Assembly (NCBI GenBank): GCA_037447655.1
Contig: JBBHKE010003281.1
Coordinates: forward strand, 124,001-188,000
DNA length: 64,000 nucleotides
Reading direction: 5' to 3'
Source of the DNA: Zygnema cylindricum
Lineage: Eukaryota > Streptophyta > Zygnematophyceae > Zygnematales > Zygnemataceae
Shown here: positions 1 through 10,644 of the stretch, in pieces
Layout of the letters: the number at the start of each line of letters is the position of its first letter
Numbering within the stretch: position 1 is the stretch's first letter
Position numbers and translations under genes: made by a program
The notes under the pieces: generated by a model
Told to the model about the DNA's origin: nothing
What the model saw: the letters and a program-made list of their open reading frames with translations, nothing else
The model's database searches: none

Positions 1-991
1 GCGCGCATCATTTTCGTTGCACGTGCAATTTAATTCCGATTCATATTTTCAGTTTTTCTTTGAAAGGTACTAATTTCGTGCGATATGTTTTATTTCGTGC
101 GTAGGTACACGATTTTCAAAGTTGGATGCGAAACATCGTTTGGGCGACGTGACGCGATTTCGAGTATTTCGTGCTAGACCTTTTATTCCGTGCGGTATGC
201 TTCGATTCGTGCGTATGCACGCGATTTCGTAGTATGTACGCGGAGTATCGTTTGGAGGCGCATCGCGATTTCCGGGCGACGCTTCGATACACTATCTATT
301 TATTCAAGTCGCGAACCCATGTAGGTTCGCGCGCACATGTAGTTAGGGAGGGTTTTTACCCTCGGACAGTGGATTTTGTCAGGCGTACGGCAGACGATGT
401 TGGCCGCCTATTGGCCAGCATCTAAAGTAGTTTCATGCATGTAAAGTAGACTAGACGTAGGCTAATTTTGCTTAGGCCTAGCGCAGCTCTTACTTAGCCT
501 AATTCTCAGACTTAGAGAATTTAGCTTTTGGACAAGAATTTTCTCTTGGCAGCGGAGCTTTTCTCTTGCTCTCTCTCTCACCGATTGCCCACGTGTCTTT
601 CTTCTCCTTGCTTGCTAGCTGTAGAGGCTAGATAGGTTAAGAACATTTCCCCTTTTATTTCTGCCCACGTTTTTAATCCACACGGCCTAAGGCCACGTCC
701 GGAAGGTTTCCCTCCAAAGTTTGTCTTTTGGTGGAAGTGTGGAATTGGAGATCGTGGGGGAGCACATCTGGACCTTGTTGTGCCTTCCTCGGGCAGCTTG
801 ACGGTTTGGTTGGGTGTTTGTGTCTTGTTTGTATTTCGGTTGGCTTGAAAGGAGTGTATTTTTGATCGGATTTGGATTTTCCTTGTTTTTGGTTGGAATT
901 ATTTATTTTGCTTCGTTGCTTTCGTACGAGATAACTCTTGTAAAGAATACGTTGAAGACCCAAGAGCCTAGTGGCTACCTTGTGGCTTAGT
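1..991 (+). repeat. Element A 5' LTR (truncated by window start)
   Basis: This segment is a direct repeat of about 5809-6791, with shared landmarks throughout, such as the blocks around 70-180 and 5880-5990 and the end block around 960-990 and 6765-6791. The LTR start lies upstream of the window; the first base here corresponds to about 5809 of the 3' copy. The shared sequence ends at the ctta/g before position 991. The ends do not show the common TG...CA form. Confidence 0.9.
523..539 (+). promoter_or_regulatory. Candidate self-primer segment in the LTR of element A
   Basis: AGCTTTTGGACAAGAAT in the LTR is the exact reverse complement of 992-1008, the first bases after the 5' LTR. The same 17-mer is in the 3' LTR at 6329-6345. 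In self-priming elements such as Tf1 of fission yeast, the 5' end of the RNA folds onto the PBS and primes reverse transcription. That this element does so is inference; it requires transcription to start near 523, and I see no clear TATA box upstream. Confidence 0.5.
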
Positions 992-1008
992 ATTCTTGTC
1001 CAAAAGCT
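992..1008 (+). promoter_or_regulatory. Candidate primer-binding site of element A, complementary to its own LTR
   Basis: ATTCTTGTCCAAAAGCT starts immediately after the 5' LTR, which is where a PBS belongs. It does not begin with TGG and does not look like the 3' end of a tRNA complement. It pairs perfectly with 523-539. Confidence 0.5.
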
Positions 1009-2661
1009 CCACTTTTTAAGCTCACATTTTCTAAAAGTCTATTTTTTTAATATTAAATTATTAAAAATATAAATTTTATTTCATTAAAAAAAATATTACC
1101 TTTCACATCCGGTTTTTGTTCTTGTTTTTGTCTTTCTATTTTCCTGCCTATTTACCTTTCATTTTCAGTTTTACTTCTCAGTTTTGTGTGATAAAATAAA
1201 TCGAAGGAAAAAAATATAAAACTTAAATTATTTTCAATAGAAAATCTATTTTTTTCATTTCTAGATTTTCTTCCACCTATTTTTGAGTTGGTTTTTTCCT
1301 TTTGACTTTGCTTTATTTTTCTACAAGCTTCATTCTACTTTCTCTTTATTATTGCTTTTGCTTTCAGTTTTGCCTTTGAAGAAAATATTATAAAAATAAA
1401 TAAATTTATTAATTTTATTTTATAAAAAAAAAAAAAAAAAAAAAAACATTTTGTTTTGTTCTTTTTCTTTCTTTCTTGCAATCTTTTCTTTCTATCTTGT
1501 TGCCACTCTATTTCTAGTCTGCAGATTTAGGTCTGATTTTGTGTCAGATTTTTAGGGTTAATCTGCGGAATTAGGGTTTGGCCGCAGATTTAGGGTTTGG
1601 GCCGCAGATTTAGGGTTTGGGCGGATTTAGGGTTTATTTTTTGGAATTCTTAACCCTAGGTCAGCATATTACCATCCCTTGGTCGCAGATTTTTGATTTT
1701 TGCAGCGTGGTATTAGGGTTTGAGAAACCTTTTTGCCCAATTTTACCTTATTTTGTGTTTTATTTTGAACTTTTCTGAATATTTCTTATCTTTCTTTCCT
1801 TTAGTGCAACTTCCTTTGCTGTCTAGTTGATGTTTGGTTTGTGGTGGATTTTATATTCTCTTTCTTTATCCTTTGCCAAATCTAATCATTCATAAAACCT
1901 AGCAAAGTAAAAATATATATTCATATATATTAAATTTGCACGAATTATAACATATAATTATCATTGCTTTATAGTTGGGTATAGCGTGGCATAGCGCTGA
2001 TACGCATACCCTAGCAGGATACTAATTGCCTGGGTGTTTAGTGGTGGTCCTGGGTACGACTATTCGGAACCGAGGCGGATCACGTTCCTGAGGACTCTGC
2101 AAAATCCGACTTGCTTCAACCAAGTCCGGTTCACTTTTAATACTCACCAGAGTATTAAAGGTGTTTGTAAGTATTACGATGCCTTTTGGGTGCAGGAGCG
2201 TTACGATATAGTGTCGACACTCGTGTAGGGGATCGGTGTGGATTGGTTCTATTACGAACCTTTCTTTTTGAGCATTTGCATTCTCCTTGCTTTCTTTGCA
2301 TGCTATCTGGCCGTGAGTGGCCTTGAGTTTCCCTGTGATTATCTGGATTGGTGTTTATTTTTATAGATCTTGCCGTGGGTGGCACTGTTTAGACAATTTT
2401 CTGTCTGTGCCGCTGTAGATCTGCACCGAAAGGTGCCTGGATAGTTCTGTGTTTGTTTTTATAGATCTGGCCTTTCGGCCTTGCCCATTGTTTGCAGGGT
2501 AGAGGTTTTGGTATTCCGGCTTCTTGCTAGATCTGACCACCGGGTCTTGATAGAGACTTCGTGTGTTAGCTTGTCTTGTGTGGTTTGGCCTTCCATTTGA
2601 CGCACCTCGATTAGGTCGTTCCGTTCTTTCCTAGTCGTAATCGAGGGTTTTCTCTTCGTTT
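1009..2661 (+). other. Long untranslated leader of element A
   Basis: About 1.65 kb between the PBS and the gag start without a convincing coding region. It contains AT-rich stretches (1030-1450 with an A-run near 1425-1446), a TTTAGGG-rich tandem block (1520-1640), and less repetitive sequence after about 1975. Short open frames here show no recognisable domain. Confidence 0.6.
1520..1640 (+). repeat. Tandem block with TTTAGGG (telobox-like) motifs
   Basis: A unit of roughly 20 bp, of the form gccgcagatttagggtttgg, repeats three to four times with variants on both sides. Each unit holds TTTAGGG, the Arabidopsis-type telomere heptamer, but the spacing is not a true (TTTAGGG)n array. Confidence 0.75.
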
Positions 2662-3846
2662 ATGCCCACGGATTGGGATAACTTACAATATCAATCCAGA
2701 TCTACCCGCGGCGGGACAATTTTCCGTCCAACGCAGTAAGACCTTTCCAGTTTCTTTGAGTCTACGGACGCACCTGTTTCGGTTGCGGCCTCTAGATCTC
2801 CGTCTGTTTGGTCAATATTGACCACAGTCTCATCATTATCCTCAGTTTTTTCTAGGTCATCCCTAGATAAAACCGAAAGAGACTTTTCAGAGGAAATCTT
2901 TTTCCATCCTCTCACATCATTTCCGTTTTCGGTCGGTCCAAATTTGGAACCACTAGTGCATTCTTCCTTTGACAACATGGCTTCCTCTTCAGAGGAGGGC
3001 ATGGGGAAAATGTAATTTTGCTTTTCAGGGATGAAGGATACCATGTCTTTATCCCATTTCCGTATGCTTTATGATACCGAAATGCGTGATTTGGCATTTC
3101 GATATCAAGATCGATTTGATCTTCGTGTGGCATTTTCTCTTCTTGGTTGGTACCTCAGAGGTTCGGCCCTTACATTATATTCCCGCAAGTATGATGCTAT
3201 ACTCGCGATGAGAGAATTTTCCCCTTCTTTTCCTGGTACACCCGAGGTCATAGGTCAAGCGGATATTCCATTCTAGGCCACTTTTCTCGAGGTCTTAGAT
3301 GCTCAAGGTGTTGTCCTAATTCCCGCAGTCCTAGAAATTCCGCGCCAATATGCTGTGGCCGCTCGTGCTGCTGTCCCTGCACGACCAGGGATGATAATTC
3401 TGTTGCGAGATCCACTATCTGTTATGTTCGATTTCTTAAAAGCCGAGTATCGAATGCAAAACCCCGATCAGGTGAAAGAATTGATGAATTTCACGCGTAA
3501 ACTAGGAGAAACCGTGCCTGCTTTACGTGCTCGCATGGAGACTTTGCGAGAAGCTTTACCGGACCTAATGTCCGATGCGGAAGCTGTTCAAAAATTTGTT
3601 AGACAATTTCCAGATTAATCGAAACGTTTTATACAAAGTCATCTCACTCAGACTTACGGTCTGAAATTTACATTTGATCAAGCAGCTCAATATGCGGTAG
3701 AATATGAGATGCAATCATGTAGGTGGGAAGCTCATGATCGTTCGGAAGTCGCTTCCCCACTTTCTCCACCTAGTAGCCCATGGCCCAACAATAGGCCTCC
3801 AAAGACGCCGGCCATGGGAAATCCGCCATTTAATTCCGGAGACTGA
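2662..3846 (+). pseudogene. gag: Gag region of element A (broken by stop codons)
   Basis: One reading frame starts at the ATG at 2662 and runs in register into the zinc-knuckle/protease frame at 3847. It is interrupted by five in-frame stops, at 2737 (TAA), 3013 (TAA), 3274 (TAG), 3616 (TAA) and 3844 (TGA), with no frameshift. The segment around 3420-3720 has the charged, helix-rich character of a retrotransposon Gag, with FLKAEYRMQNPDQVKELMNF as an example. The proline-rich stretch just before the zinc knuckles is also typical. The gag identity rests mainly on position and on the CCHC/protease continuation. The first 120 codons are poorly recognisable. Confidence 0.7.
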
Positions 3847-5376
3847 TTGTGTTTCCGATGTGGAAACACGGGACATGATGCCCGCATGTGCCTAGATAAG
3901 TTGGCCACATGCACCCATTGCAACCAAAAGGGACATTATGTCCACCGTTGCCATGTTAAGAATCCTAATTTTTCGTATCACAATCAGATTCACAACGGTG
4001 GAATTCTTGCCCGTTCTGCCAAGCCGGTCACTCCTCCTTCCGAGACAGAGAAAGAGGCGACTCCGCCTAAGACCTCTCGCACAGAGAGGGAAAAGGCCGA
4101 GTTACAAGTCATGATGGCCGCCATGATGAAGGAACAATTTGCCGCCTTCATGGCCGAAATGAGACCCCAATTCACGGGGATGGCAAAGACAATCGTTCAC
4201 ACGCCATCTTTGGTTGGTCGAATCCTCCGTGATTCCACTATCCAACAACGGGCAGCCACTTTCGATAAGGGATCCCCTGATCATAATCGGGACGGTAAAT
4301 TACAGAATTCCCGTATTCCATTTTCTTTCGAGAAAGAATCTCTCTCTCCTCTACCGGACACAGCTTCCTCCATTGTGGCTGAAGCTCTCACCATTCTGGA
4401 TAGTACCATACATGATGCACATCGAGTCAATGAACGGCTAAGCATCCTTTCTGCCATGATTGATGAGGCCCCCAGGGCCTCTCCCTTTCCTAATGAGGTT
4501 CCCAAAGCCTCTCCCCTTGTTGACGAGTTCGCTGCAGCCGCCGCTTTGAGGGCGTTGCAACTTAACCGTAGTCTTTCCGTTATTCAGCCGGTTACTGCGG
4601 ATGAGCGCCGTGACCTTGACCCTCACATCAGTTTCCTGGACAATTCTCGAATGTCCTTCTCCGTTAATGGTGTTTTTCCTTCTCTTCCTCTCATGGACAC
4701 TGGAGCCAAACCCGTGATCCTTGGATCCGGATTTGCGCTCAAGCTTGGTCTGACAGCAGACAAGCTCCAAGCCACGTCTACTCGGCTTCTTACTTCAGCC
4801 GGTACCACGGAGTCGGTGCTTGGAATTACCAAGGACCCGCTTGTCTTTCGGTTTCACAACGGAACCGAGAGTGAGTCCGTAGAGGTTTCTGTCCGAGCAT
4901 TGGTCACCAAATCCAACGACTACGAATGCTTAGTGGGACAGGATGTTATCTTCCGAATCGGTGGAGGAGTAGATATGCATGATCAGACCTTCTCCTACCG
5001 TCCCTCTAATTTTCCCGGTCGCAAAATCTGCCTCCCTCTTGTCTCTGCTCGCAAGCCGTTGCCCACTATGGCACATTTGGCTTCCGCTCTCCCTGCATTT
5101 TCCAGTAACGAACTTCGGGAAGAAAATGGCGACTCGTTTTTCTCGGAAAGGATCCATACCATCAACACCGAGGTTTTTCCACACATTCTCAATGTGGTGG
5201 ATAGTGATACTAATGGGGTGTTGAGTTCGCAGAGTATTTATGCATGTACAGGTGGTGATCAACGGTTCCACATGGAGTGCCTCTCTTCTCCATTATCTTT
5301 CAACCCGGCTGACCATTGCTACCTCCGTATCTGTCTCACGCCCTCAGCTGTGTTGACCAGCTCCTCCACAGGCTAA
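3847..5376 (+). CDS. Zinc-knuckle and aspartic-protease part of element A polyprotein
   Basis: An open frame of 509 codons continues the gag frame after the TGA at 3844, so the listed start is only the first base after that stop and not a real initiation site. Two CCHC knuckles lie at the N-terminus (C2-C5-H10-C15 and C22-C25-H30-C35), the nucleic-acid-binding part of Gag. A retroviral-type aspartic protease follows, with MDTGA around residue 284 and a C-terminal LVGQDV block near residue 361. After the protease the frame ends at TAA, only about 15 bases before the 3' LTR. No reverse transcriptase, RNase H or integrase motif is found anywhere between the LTRs, so the element would need enzymes supplied in trans. 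The family is Ty3-like in style, but without RT the assignment stays open. Confidence 0.8.
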   Translation: MCFRCGNTGHDARMCLDKLATCTHCNQKGHYVHRCHVKNPNFSYHNQIHNGGILARSAKPVTPPSETEKEATPPKTSRTEREKAELQVMMAAMMKEQFAAFMAEMRPQFTGMAKTIVHTPSLVGRILRDSTIQQRAATFDKGSPDHNRDGKLQNSRIPFSFEKESLSPLPDTASSIVAEALTILDSTIHDAHRVNERLSILSAMIDEAPRASPFPNEVPKASPLVDEFAAAAALRALQLNRSLSVIQPVTADERRDLDPHISFLDNSRMSFSVNGVFPSLPLMDTGAKPVILGSGFALKLGLTADKLQATSTRLLTSAGTTESVLGITKDPLVFRFHNGTESESVEVSVRALVTKSNDYECLVGQDVIFRIGGGVDMHDQTFSYRPSNFPGRKICLPLVSARKPLPTMAHLASALPAFSSNELREENGDSFFSERIHTINTEVFPHILNVVDSDTNGVLSSQSIYACTGGDQRFHMECLSSPLSFNPADHCYLRICLTPSAVLTSSSTG

Positions 5377-5391
5377 GGAGCTGGGGGGGGG
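5375..5391 (+). promoter_or_regulatory. Polypurine tract of element A
   Basis: A purine-rich run ending in nine or more G residues sits directly before the 3' LTR, where plus-strand DNA synthesis is primed in LTR elements. Confidence 0.75.
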
Positions 5392-6796
5392 AATTATTGG
5401 GTTCACTTCACTATAGGGGAGTATTCTTTCCCTTCTCTCTTTGGGTCAATTTCATCTTTATACCTTCTCATGGTGTATATATTTTTCTGACTTTTCATAT
5501 TTATGTCCGTTGTTGTGTATGTTTGTGAGCATGACTTTGCTGGTTGTGATGCATGTTTGCTTGCTATCTTCTCATGCACGACAGCTGTCATGCCGCATCG
5601 TGTCGGCTGCTCGCTCGCATGTTATCATGCACGCACGCGCGGTATTCTGCACGCACGCGCAGTGTTTCTCACGCACGCGCAGTATTTCTCACGCACGCGC
5701 GGTATTCTGCACGCACGCGCGGTATTTTGTATGCACGCGCAGTTTAAGGCACGCGCGCGCGGTTTTATGCACGCACGCGCGGTTTAATGCATGCACGCAC
5801 GATTTTCGCACGCATATATAAGTTTCGTTTCACGTGCGGTTTAATTCCGATTCATATTTTTAGGTTTCATTGAGTAGTACTAATTTCGTGCGATATGTTT
5901 CATTTCGTGCGTAGGTACACGATTTTCGAAGTTGGACGCGAAACAGCGTTTGGGCGACGTGACGCGATTTCAAGTATTTCGTGCTAGACCTTTTATTTCG
6001 TGCGACATGGTTCGTTTCGTGCGTATGCACGCGATTTTGGGAGTATCGACGTGAAGTATCTTTTGGAGGCGTATCGCGATTTCCGGGCGATGCTTCGATA
6101 CATATATTTATTTAAGTCGCGAACCCATGTAGGTTCGCGCGCATGTAGTTAGGGAGGGTTTTTACCCTCGGACAGTGGATTTTGTCAGGCGTACGGCAGA
6201 CGATGTTGGCCGCCTATTGGCCAACATCTATAGTAGTTTCATGCATGTAAAGTAGACTAGACGTAGGCTAATTTTGCTTAGGCCTAGTGTAGCTCTTACT
6301 TAGCCTAATTCTCAAACTTAGAGAATTTAGCTTTTGGACAAGAATTTTCTCTTGGCAGCGGAGCTTTTCTCTTGCTCTCTCTCTCACCGATTGCCCACGT
6401 GTCTTTCTTCTCCTTGCTTGCTAGCTGTAGAGGCTAGATAGGTTAAGAACATTTCCCCTTTTATTTCTGCCCACGTTTTTAATCCACACGGCCTAAGGCC
6501 ACGTCCGGAAGGTTTCCCTCCAAAGTTTGTCTTTTGGTGGAAGTGTGGAATTGGAGATCGTGGGGGAGCACATCTGGACCTTGCTGTGCCTTCCTCGGGC
6601 AGCTTGACGGTTTGGTTGTGTGTTTGTGTCTTGTTTGTATTTCGGTTGGCTTGAAAGGAGTGTATTTTTGATCGGATTTGGATTTTCCCTTGTTCCGGTG
6701 GGAATATTTCTTGCTTTGCTGTCGTAACGGGATAACTCTTGTAGAGAATGTGATAAAGACCAGAGAGCCTAGTGGCTACCTCCTGGCTTAGCATTA
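5392..6796 (+). repeat. Element A 3' LTR (about 1.4 kb)
   Basis: It begins right after the polypurine tract with aattattgggttc and ends before a second copy of the same start sequence at 6797. Its later two thirds match the truncated 5' LTR at 1-991. Open frames within it on either strand show no protein domain. Confidence 0.85.
5627..5817 (+). repeat. 20-bp CACGCACGCGCG minisatellite in the LTR
   Basis: About nine head-to-tail units of 20 bp, each with a cacgcacgcgc(a/g)g core followed by a T-rich half. CGCG and CACG cores match binding sites known for CAMTA-type and bHLH factors. That they act here as enhancers is inference from their position upstream of the presumed transcription start. 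Confidence 0.9.
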
Positions 6797-6995
6797 AATT
6801 ATTGGGTTCACTTCACTTTAGGGGAGTATTCTTTCCCCTTTTCTCTTTGGGTCATTTTCACCTTTATACCTTTCATGGTGTATTTATTTCTTGTCTTTTC
6901 ATATTTATGTTCATTTGTATATATGTTTAAGAGCATGAATTTGCTAGATGTGATGCATGTTGGCTTGCTTGCCTCTCATGCACGACAACATGATT
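6797..6995 (+). repeat. Third, partial LTR start abutting the 3' LTR of element A
   Basis: The first 200 bp of the LTR (5392-5595) recur here with many substitutions, directly after the LTR end. The copy stops at the cacgacaacatg block. Confidence 0.85.
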
Positions 6996-7049
6996 AACAT
7001 GATTAACATGATTATGAACATCATTAACATGATTATGAACATGATTAAG
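6988..7049 (+). repeat. ACATGATTA short tandem repeat
   Basis: Units such as acatgatta and acatgattatga repeat about six times between the LTR fragment and the start of element C. Confidence 0.8.
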
Positions 7050-7079
7050 AGTGAGAGTAACAGGGTATTAAGTACACCG

Positions 7080-7975
7080 TCTTGAAAAAGGGCATTTTTT
7101 TTTTTATCTTTTTTGTTCTAGCTGGTTAAAAGGAAGTGAGAATCTAAAAACTAAGGAGCCCATGGCTCCGACCTTGGTAGCCAAGAGGATGACAAGAGAA
7201 ATATTAGAGGCATCTTTCCAAAAAAAGGTGGACTAACTGGGATTTGATCCTCGGTCCTACAAAGTCTCTACAAGTCATCATAGATGTCGTCCCTATCCAG
7301 TTGACGTAAAAGACGTGATACACACCTGGCGCAATATATCAAAAGTAAGAGTTAACGTGACATAAATTCACTCAACGGATGAAACTACATATCACGCATG
7401 GAACTAATGAAATATACGGACAGGTAGAACTTTCGGCACTTAGCATATTTGGACAGATGACAATTAAAGTGAACTTTTGATCAAACGGCAAACAATAACG
7501 TTCACCACCTAGAATGGATTTTTTGGTGGCTTACGCCAAAAGCATAAGAAAGTGACATGTGGCAACAATTTAAAGGATGCCAGAGGAGAGACGGGCGGAA
7601 TCTTAGCATCAATTGTGACAAGTGGCACGAAGAGATAGGTGTCGTACATAAGCCGTACATAAAATATGGCGGCTATAGGCGTGTAGTGTACCTTTGTACA
7701 TATTTGTACGTTCCTGTCGTCCGATAAGTGGAGGGCTTATTAGATAGGTGTTGTGAGTAGGCTTTTAGGACTTTGACATTTTTTTATATACCCTTTCTCC
7801 CATAGAGCATATGAAGAGGATTACTTTGAACAACCATAACTATCAGCTCCATTAGGCTTTCTGAGTGATTCTTTTTGCATTAGACTTAGGCGTAAGTCTG
7901 AAATCTATAGAGCTATTGGGTTTATCTTGTATGGTGGAGAAGCTGTGCATTATTTGATGGTTTAGGCTTTTTTTA
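7080..7975 (+). repeat. Element C 5' LTR (degenerate Copia LTR)
   Basis: It shares ordered landmarks with the better LTRs of F and E: the ttgaaaaaggg start, an antisense B-box-like ggatttgatcc (7233), the catgtggc block (7556), GTAC-rich sequence (7690-7720), and the gattctttttgc...gactta(a/g)g end block (about 7870-7900). The 3' end with the PBS is not recognisable. Confidence 0.7.
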
Positions 7976-10630
7976 TTTAGAAATCATGATGGAAGGGGCA
8001 CTTTTTGAGAAACACTTATGGGTCATAGTATCGGATCATATTCGGTGCCCGTCATCGAGATCTAGAGGAGCTCGATTCTCTACCACATCCACTTTCACAA
8101 GATATACTGCAAGGATCTCGAATTAGGGGGGTAGGAGGATAAGGACGGTGAGATGTCATATAAGGAGAAAAAGGGGAAAAAATGGGAAAGGTAAAGAAAA
8201 ATTTCGAGTTATACTTGTGACTAGAGGGGTGCCAGTTGGAATCAAAATATAGGAGAATGACAATGAGAAATGGCAAATGAACTGTGGCAAAACACTTCAT
8301 TCTCATAAGTGTGACAAAGGAGACTGAAGATGATGGAGAGACCATTGTCATGGATAGAGAAAAGGGGAAGGAGAAATCAAAAACGGTGACAAGAAAGCTA
8401 AACTAACATCGGTTGAACTCAAAAAAGAAGAGAATGACACTAGATTCGGAACTACCAAAACATGGTCGCAAAACACTTCATTTTAAGCAGCCTCACCAAA
8501 CAAATTGCACCCTCTCTTATAAATTTAACTAAGTCTACAAATATATGGATGTGTCTTGTGAATACATATAAGAGTGAATTTATTTAGCAGGAACAACAAG
8601 CAAATAAAAAATAGGTGCCTATGTGATAAGGGATCAAGGATGATAAATTTTTGCAATGAGCTTACTCGATTATTTGTGAACTTAAGAGTGTAGGAAAAAT
8701 GAAAAGCCAAAATTCAACAATCGGTTCATAACACTCCTAGATGAATATGAAAACATTGCAAACAAGGTTCATGACTTGACAGCCGATGGAAATGCATTTG
8801 TTGGGATAATTTTGGTTAAGGAGAACATTATAAAGCTTCGACGAGGAAGTCATGATATCAAAGCTATCAGCAGAGATGGATTGGAAGAGTTGAGATGCAA
8901 AAGGACCTTACAAAAATTTTGGCGGAGGGGGAAGAGGAGGTCAATCTGATGGACTTAGAATGGGGCATCCAAAAGAAGTATGTCATTTTTGTAACAAACA
9001 CGGGTGATCCAAAAACTGAAGAAAATGATAGAAATATCTGGGAATACAAAAACATTATAGAATAACATCTCATACTTAAAAACGGGTCTATGTCCAAAGC
9101 TATCACTCTATAAACATAACCAAGTCTTCACAAATGTGGGAAACACTAATTCATATTTATAAAAGTGACACTATATTAAGGTAGCAATTAGTAAAATAGG
9201 AAATAAAGGCCTATGTTTTTAAAGGCACTAGTATGATAGAGTTTTGCAATGATATTGCTACGTTTTATGTTGAGGTTGCTAGTGCAGGGTATATAGAATT
9301 TGAGGAGAGAAAGATTGACACACTAATCATGAAACTTCCAGATGAGTACGAAAACATAATAAACCGTATGTAGGAAATGGATTACTCCTCATCGACTTCG
9401 AGCATTACCATGAGGATGATTCTTATAATGGAAAGAACTTTGGAGCTCTGTAAGGGAAGTGACAGGGTGAATGCACATAAAGCTGGTGGTGACTGACGGA
9501 AGCATGATTAGAGGATAAAAGATAAAAATAAGCCTTAACGGAACTTCTGTGGAAAGAGAGGAAGATAAAAGGAAAGAGAACTTTGAAAGGAGGGGTTTAC
9601 TTCTTTTGTAGGGAACCAGGTAACTATATGGCGGAATGTCCTTGTTTGGAAAAGATTAAAAATTGGAATGTGAATGAGGAGGAAAAAGGGGAAGAGAAGA
9701 AACAGGATGAAGATACTTCGGAGCTTCTCCATAACGGTAGTATAGGGAAGAGAGAAAAGCACACAAAAATTCCACGAAAGTAACTGTGTGCTTTTAGAGG
9801 TATAAGGGAAGTAAAGGGAGAGGAGATACTTAATGGAGTTAACCATGATGAGGATGTCATGGAGTGTAGACTGTATGACTTAGAAATGAGAAAGTCAAAT
9901 CTAAGATCCATGATTGAAAAGGGGAAAAATCAAAACAATGAAGATATTTTCATAAATATTTTTGAGATAGAAAATTTTGCGAAAAGGAAGACTTCAACGG
10001 ATTCCAAGGAAAAGGGAAAAGAAAATTTAAAGGGGGCTTCAAAGAAAAGGGGAGAAGAGGAACTATTAATGAAAGGTTTAGGGCAGAAGAAATATTCTTT
10101 GGGAATCAAAATGAAATGTGATAGTGAAAATACTTATATGGATCTGAAACGGGGAAATGGGTAAAAATCAGAAAAAAAGGGTTATTATCATAGATAATCA
10201 TTTAAAAGGAGAAGATGTGTGAGTTATGAAAACTTTAATAGGGACTAATGATTTTTGGGAAAATTCGGGCGAAGATGAATTTGACATCACTACTTGGTGT
10301 GATATCGCTTATGAAGATGTACCTGTAAAAGGGTTATCATCTGGGTATGTGTTGCAGATTGGGGATGGGGCTGGCTGTTGGAACAGCAAGAGGGAAATTT
10401 GATTTTGTGTGGATGAAAAAGAGATGAGGTGGAAAAAGTCTTTGCTCGGATTTATGAAAAGTGGCATGCTAAATAAAACGTGTGATCAACAAGATGCAAT
10501 GTTAAATTCAGCTCAAGTAAATCACTTTTTTAAATATGAGGGTAGTGACCGATTTATGAGGAGAAAAGAAAAAATAATAAAAAAAATAAAAAAATAAAAA
10601 TTTGGTAAGGGTTGAGAGTAAAGTGGATTA
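7976..10630 (+). pseudogene. Element C internal region: duplicated gag, then RNase H remnant
   Basis: Reading by similarity to element F: around 7985 the gag N-terminal block (MMEGALFEKHLW) is seen; around 8460-9010 the AKHFIL gag block and a knuckle-like CHFCNKHG; then at about 9110-9790 gag starts again (WETLIHIYKSDTI, KLPDEYENI) with a second knuckle, FCREPGNYMAEC. From about 10270 the sequence is RNase H (DITTW.D, SGYVLQIGDGAGCW). Protease, integrase and RT are missing. Many stops and frameshifts make this a relic. Confidence 0.7.
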
Positions 10631-10644
10631 GAAAATAAGGGGAG
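10631..10644 (+). promoter_or_regulatory. Polypurine tract of element C
   Basis: gaaaataaggggag directly precedes TGTTGAAA, the LTR start. The same tract stands before the 3' LTRs of E and F. Confidence 0.8.

Noticed and set aside
673-963. Minus-strand frame repeated at 6384-6794
   Set aside because: It lies in the LTRs of element A, and the two copies differ in frame structure, so no conserved protein is indicated.
2737-3846. Reassigned stop codons (UAR as Gln) as in some ulvophycean algae
   Set aside because: Element F uses CAA/CAG freely, and its stops replace codons other than Gln (a Tyr codon in the related element E at 23632).
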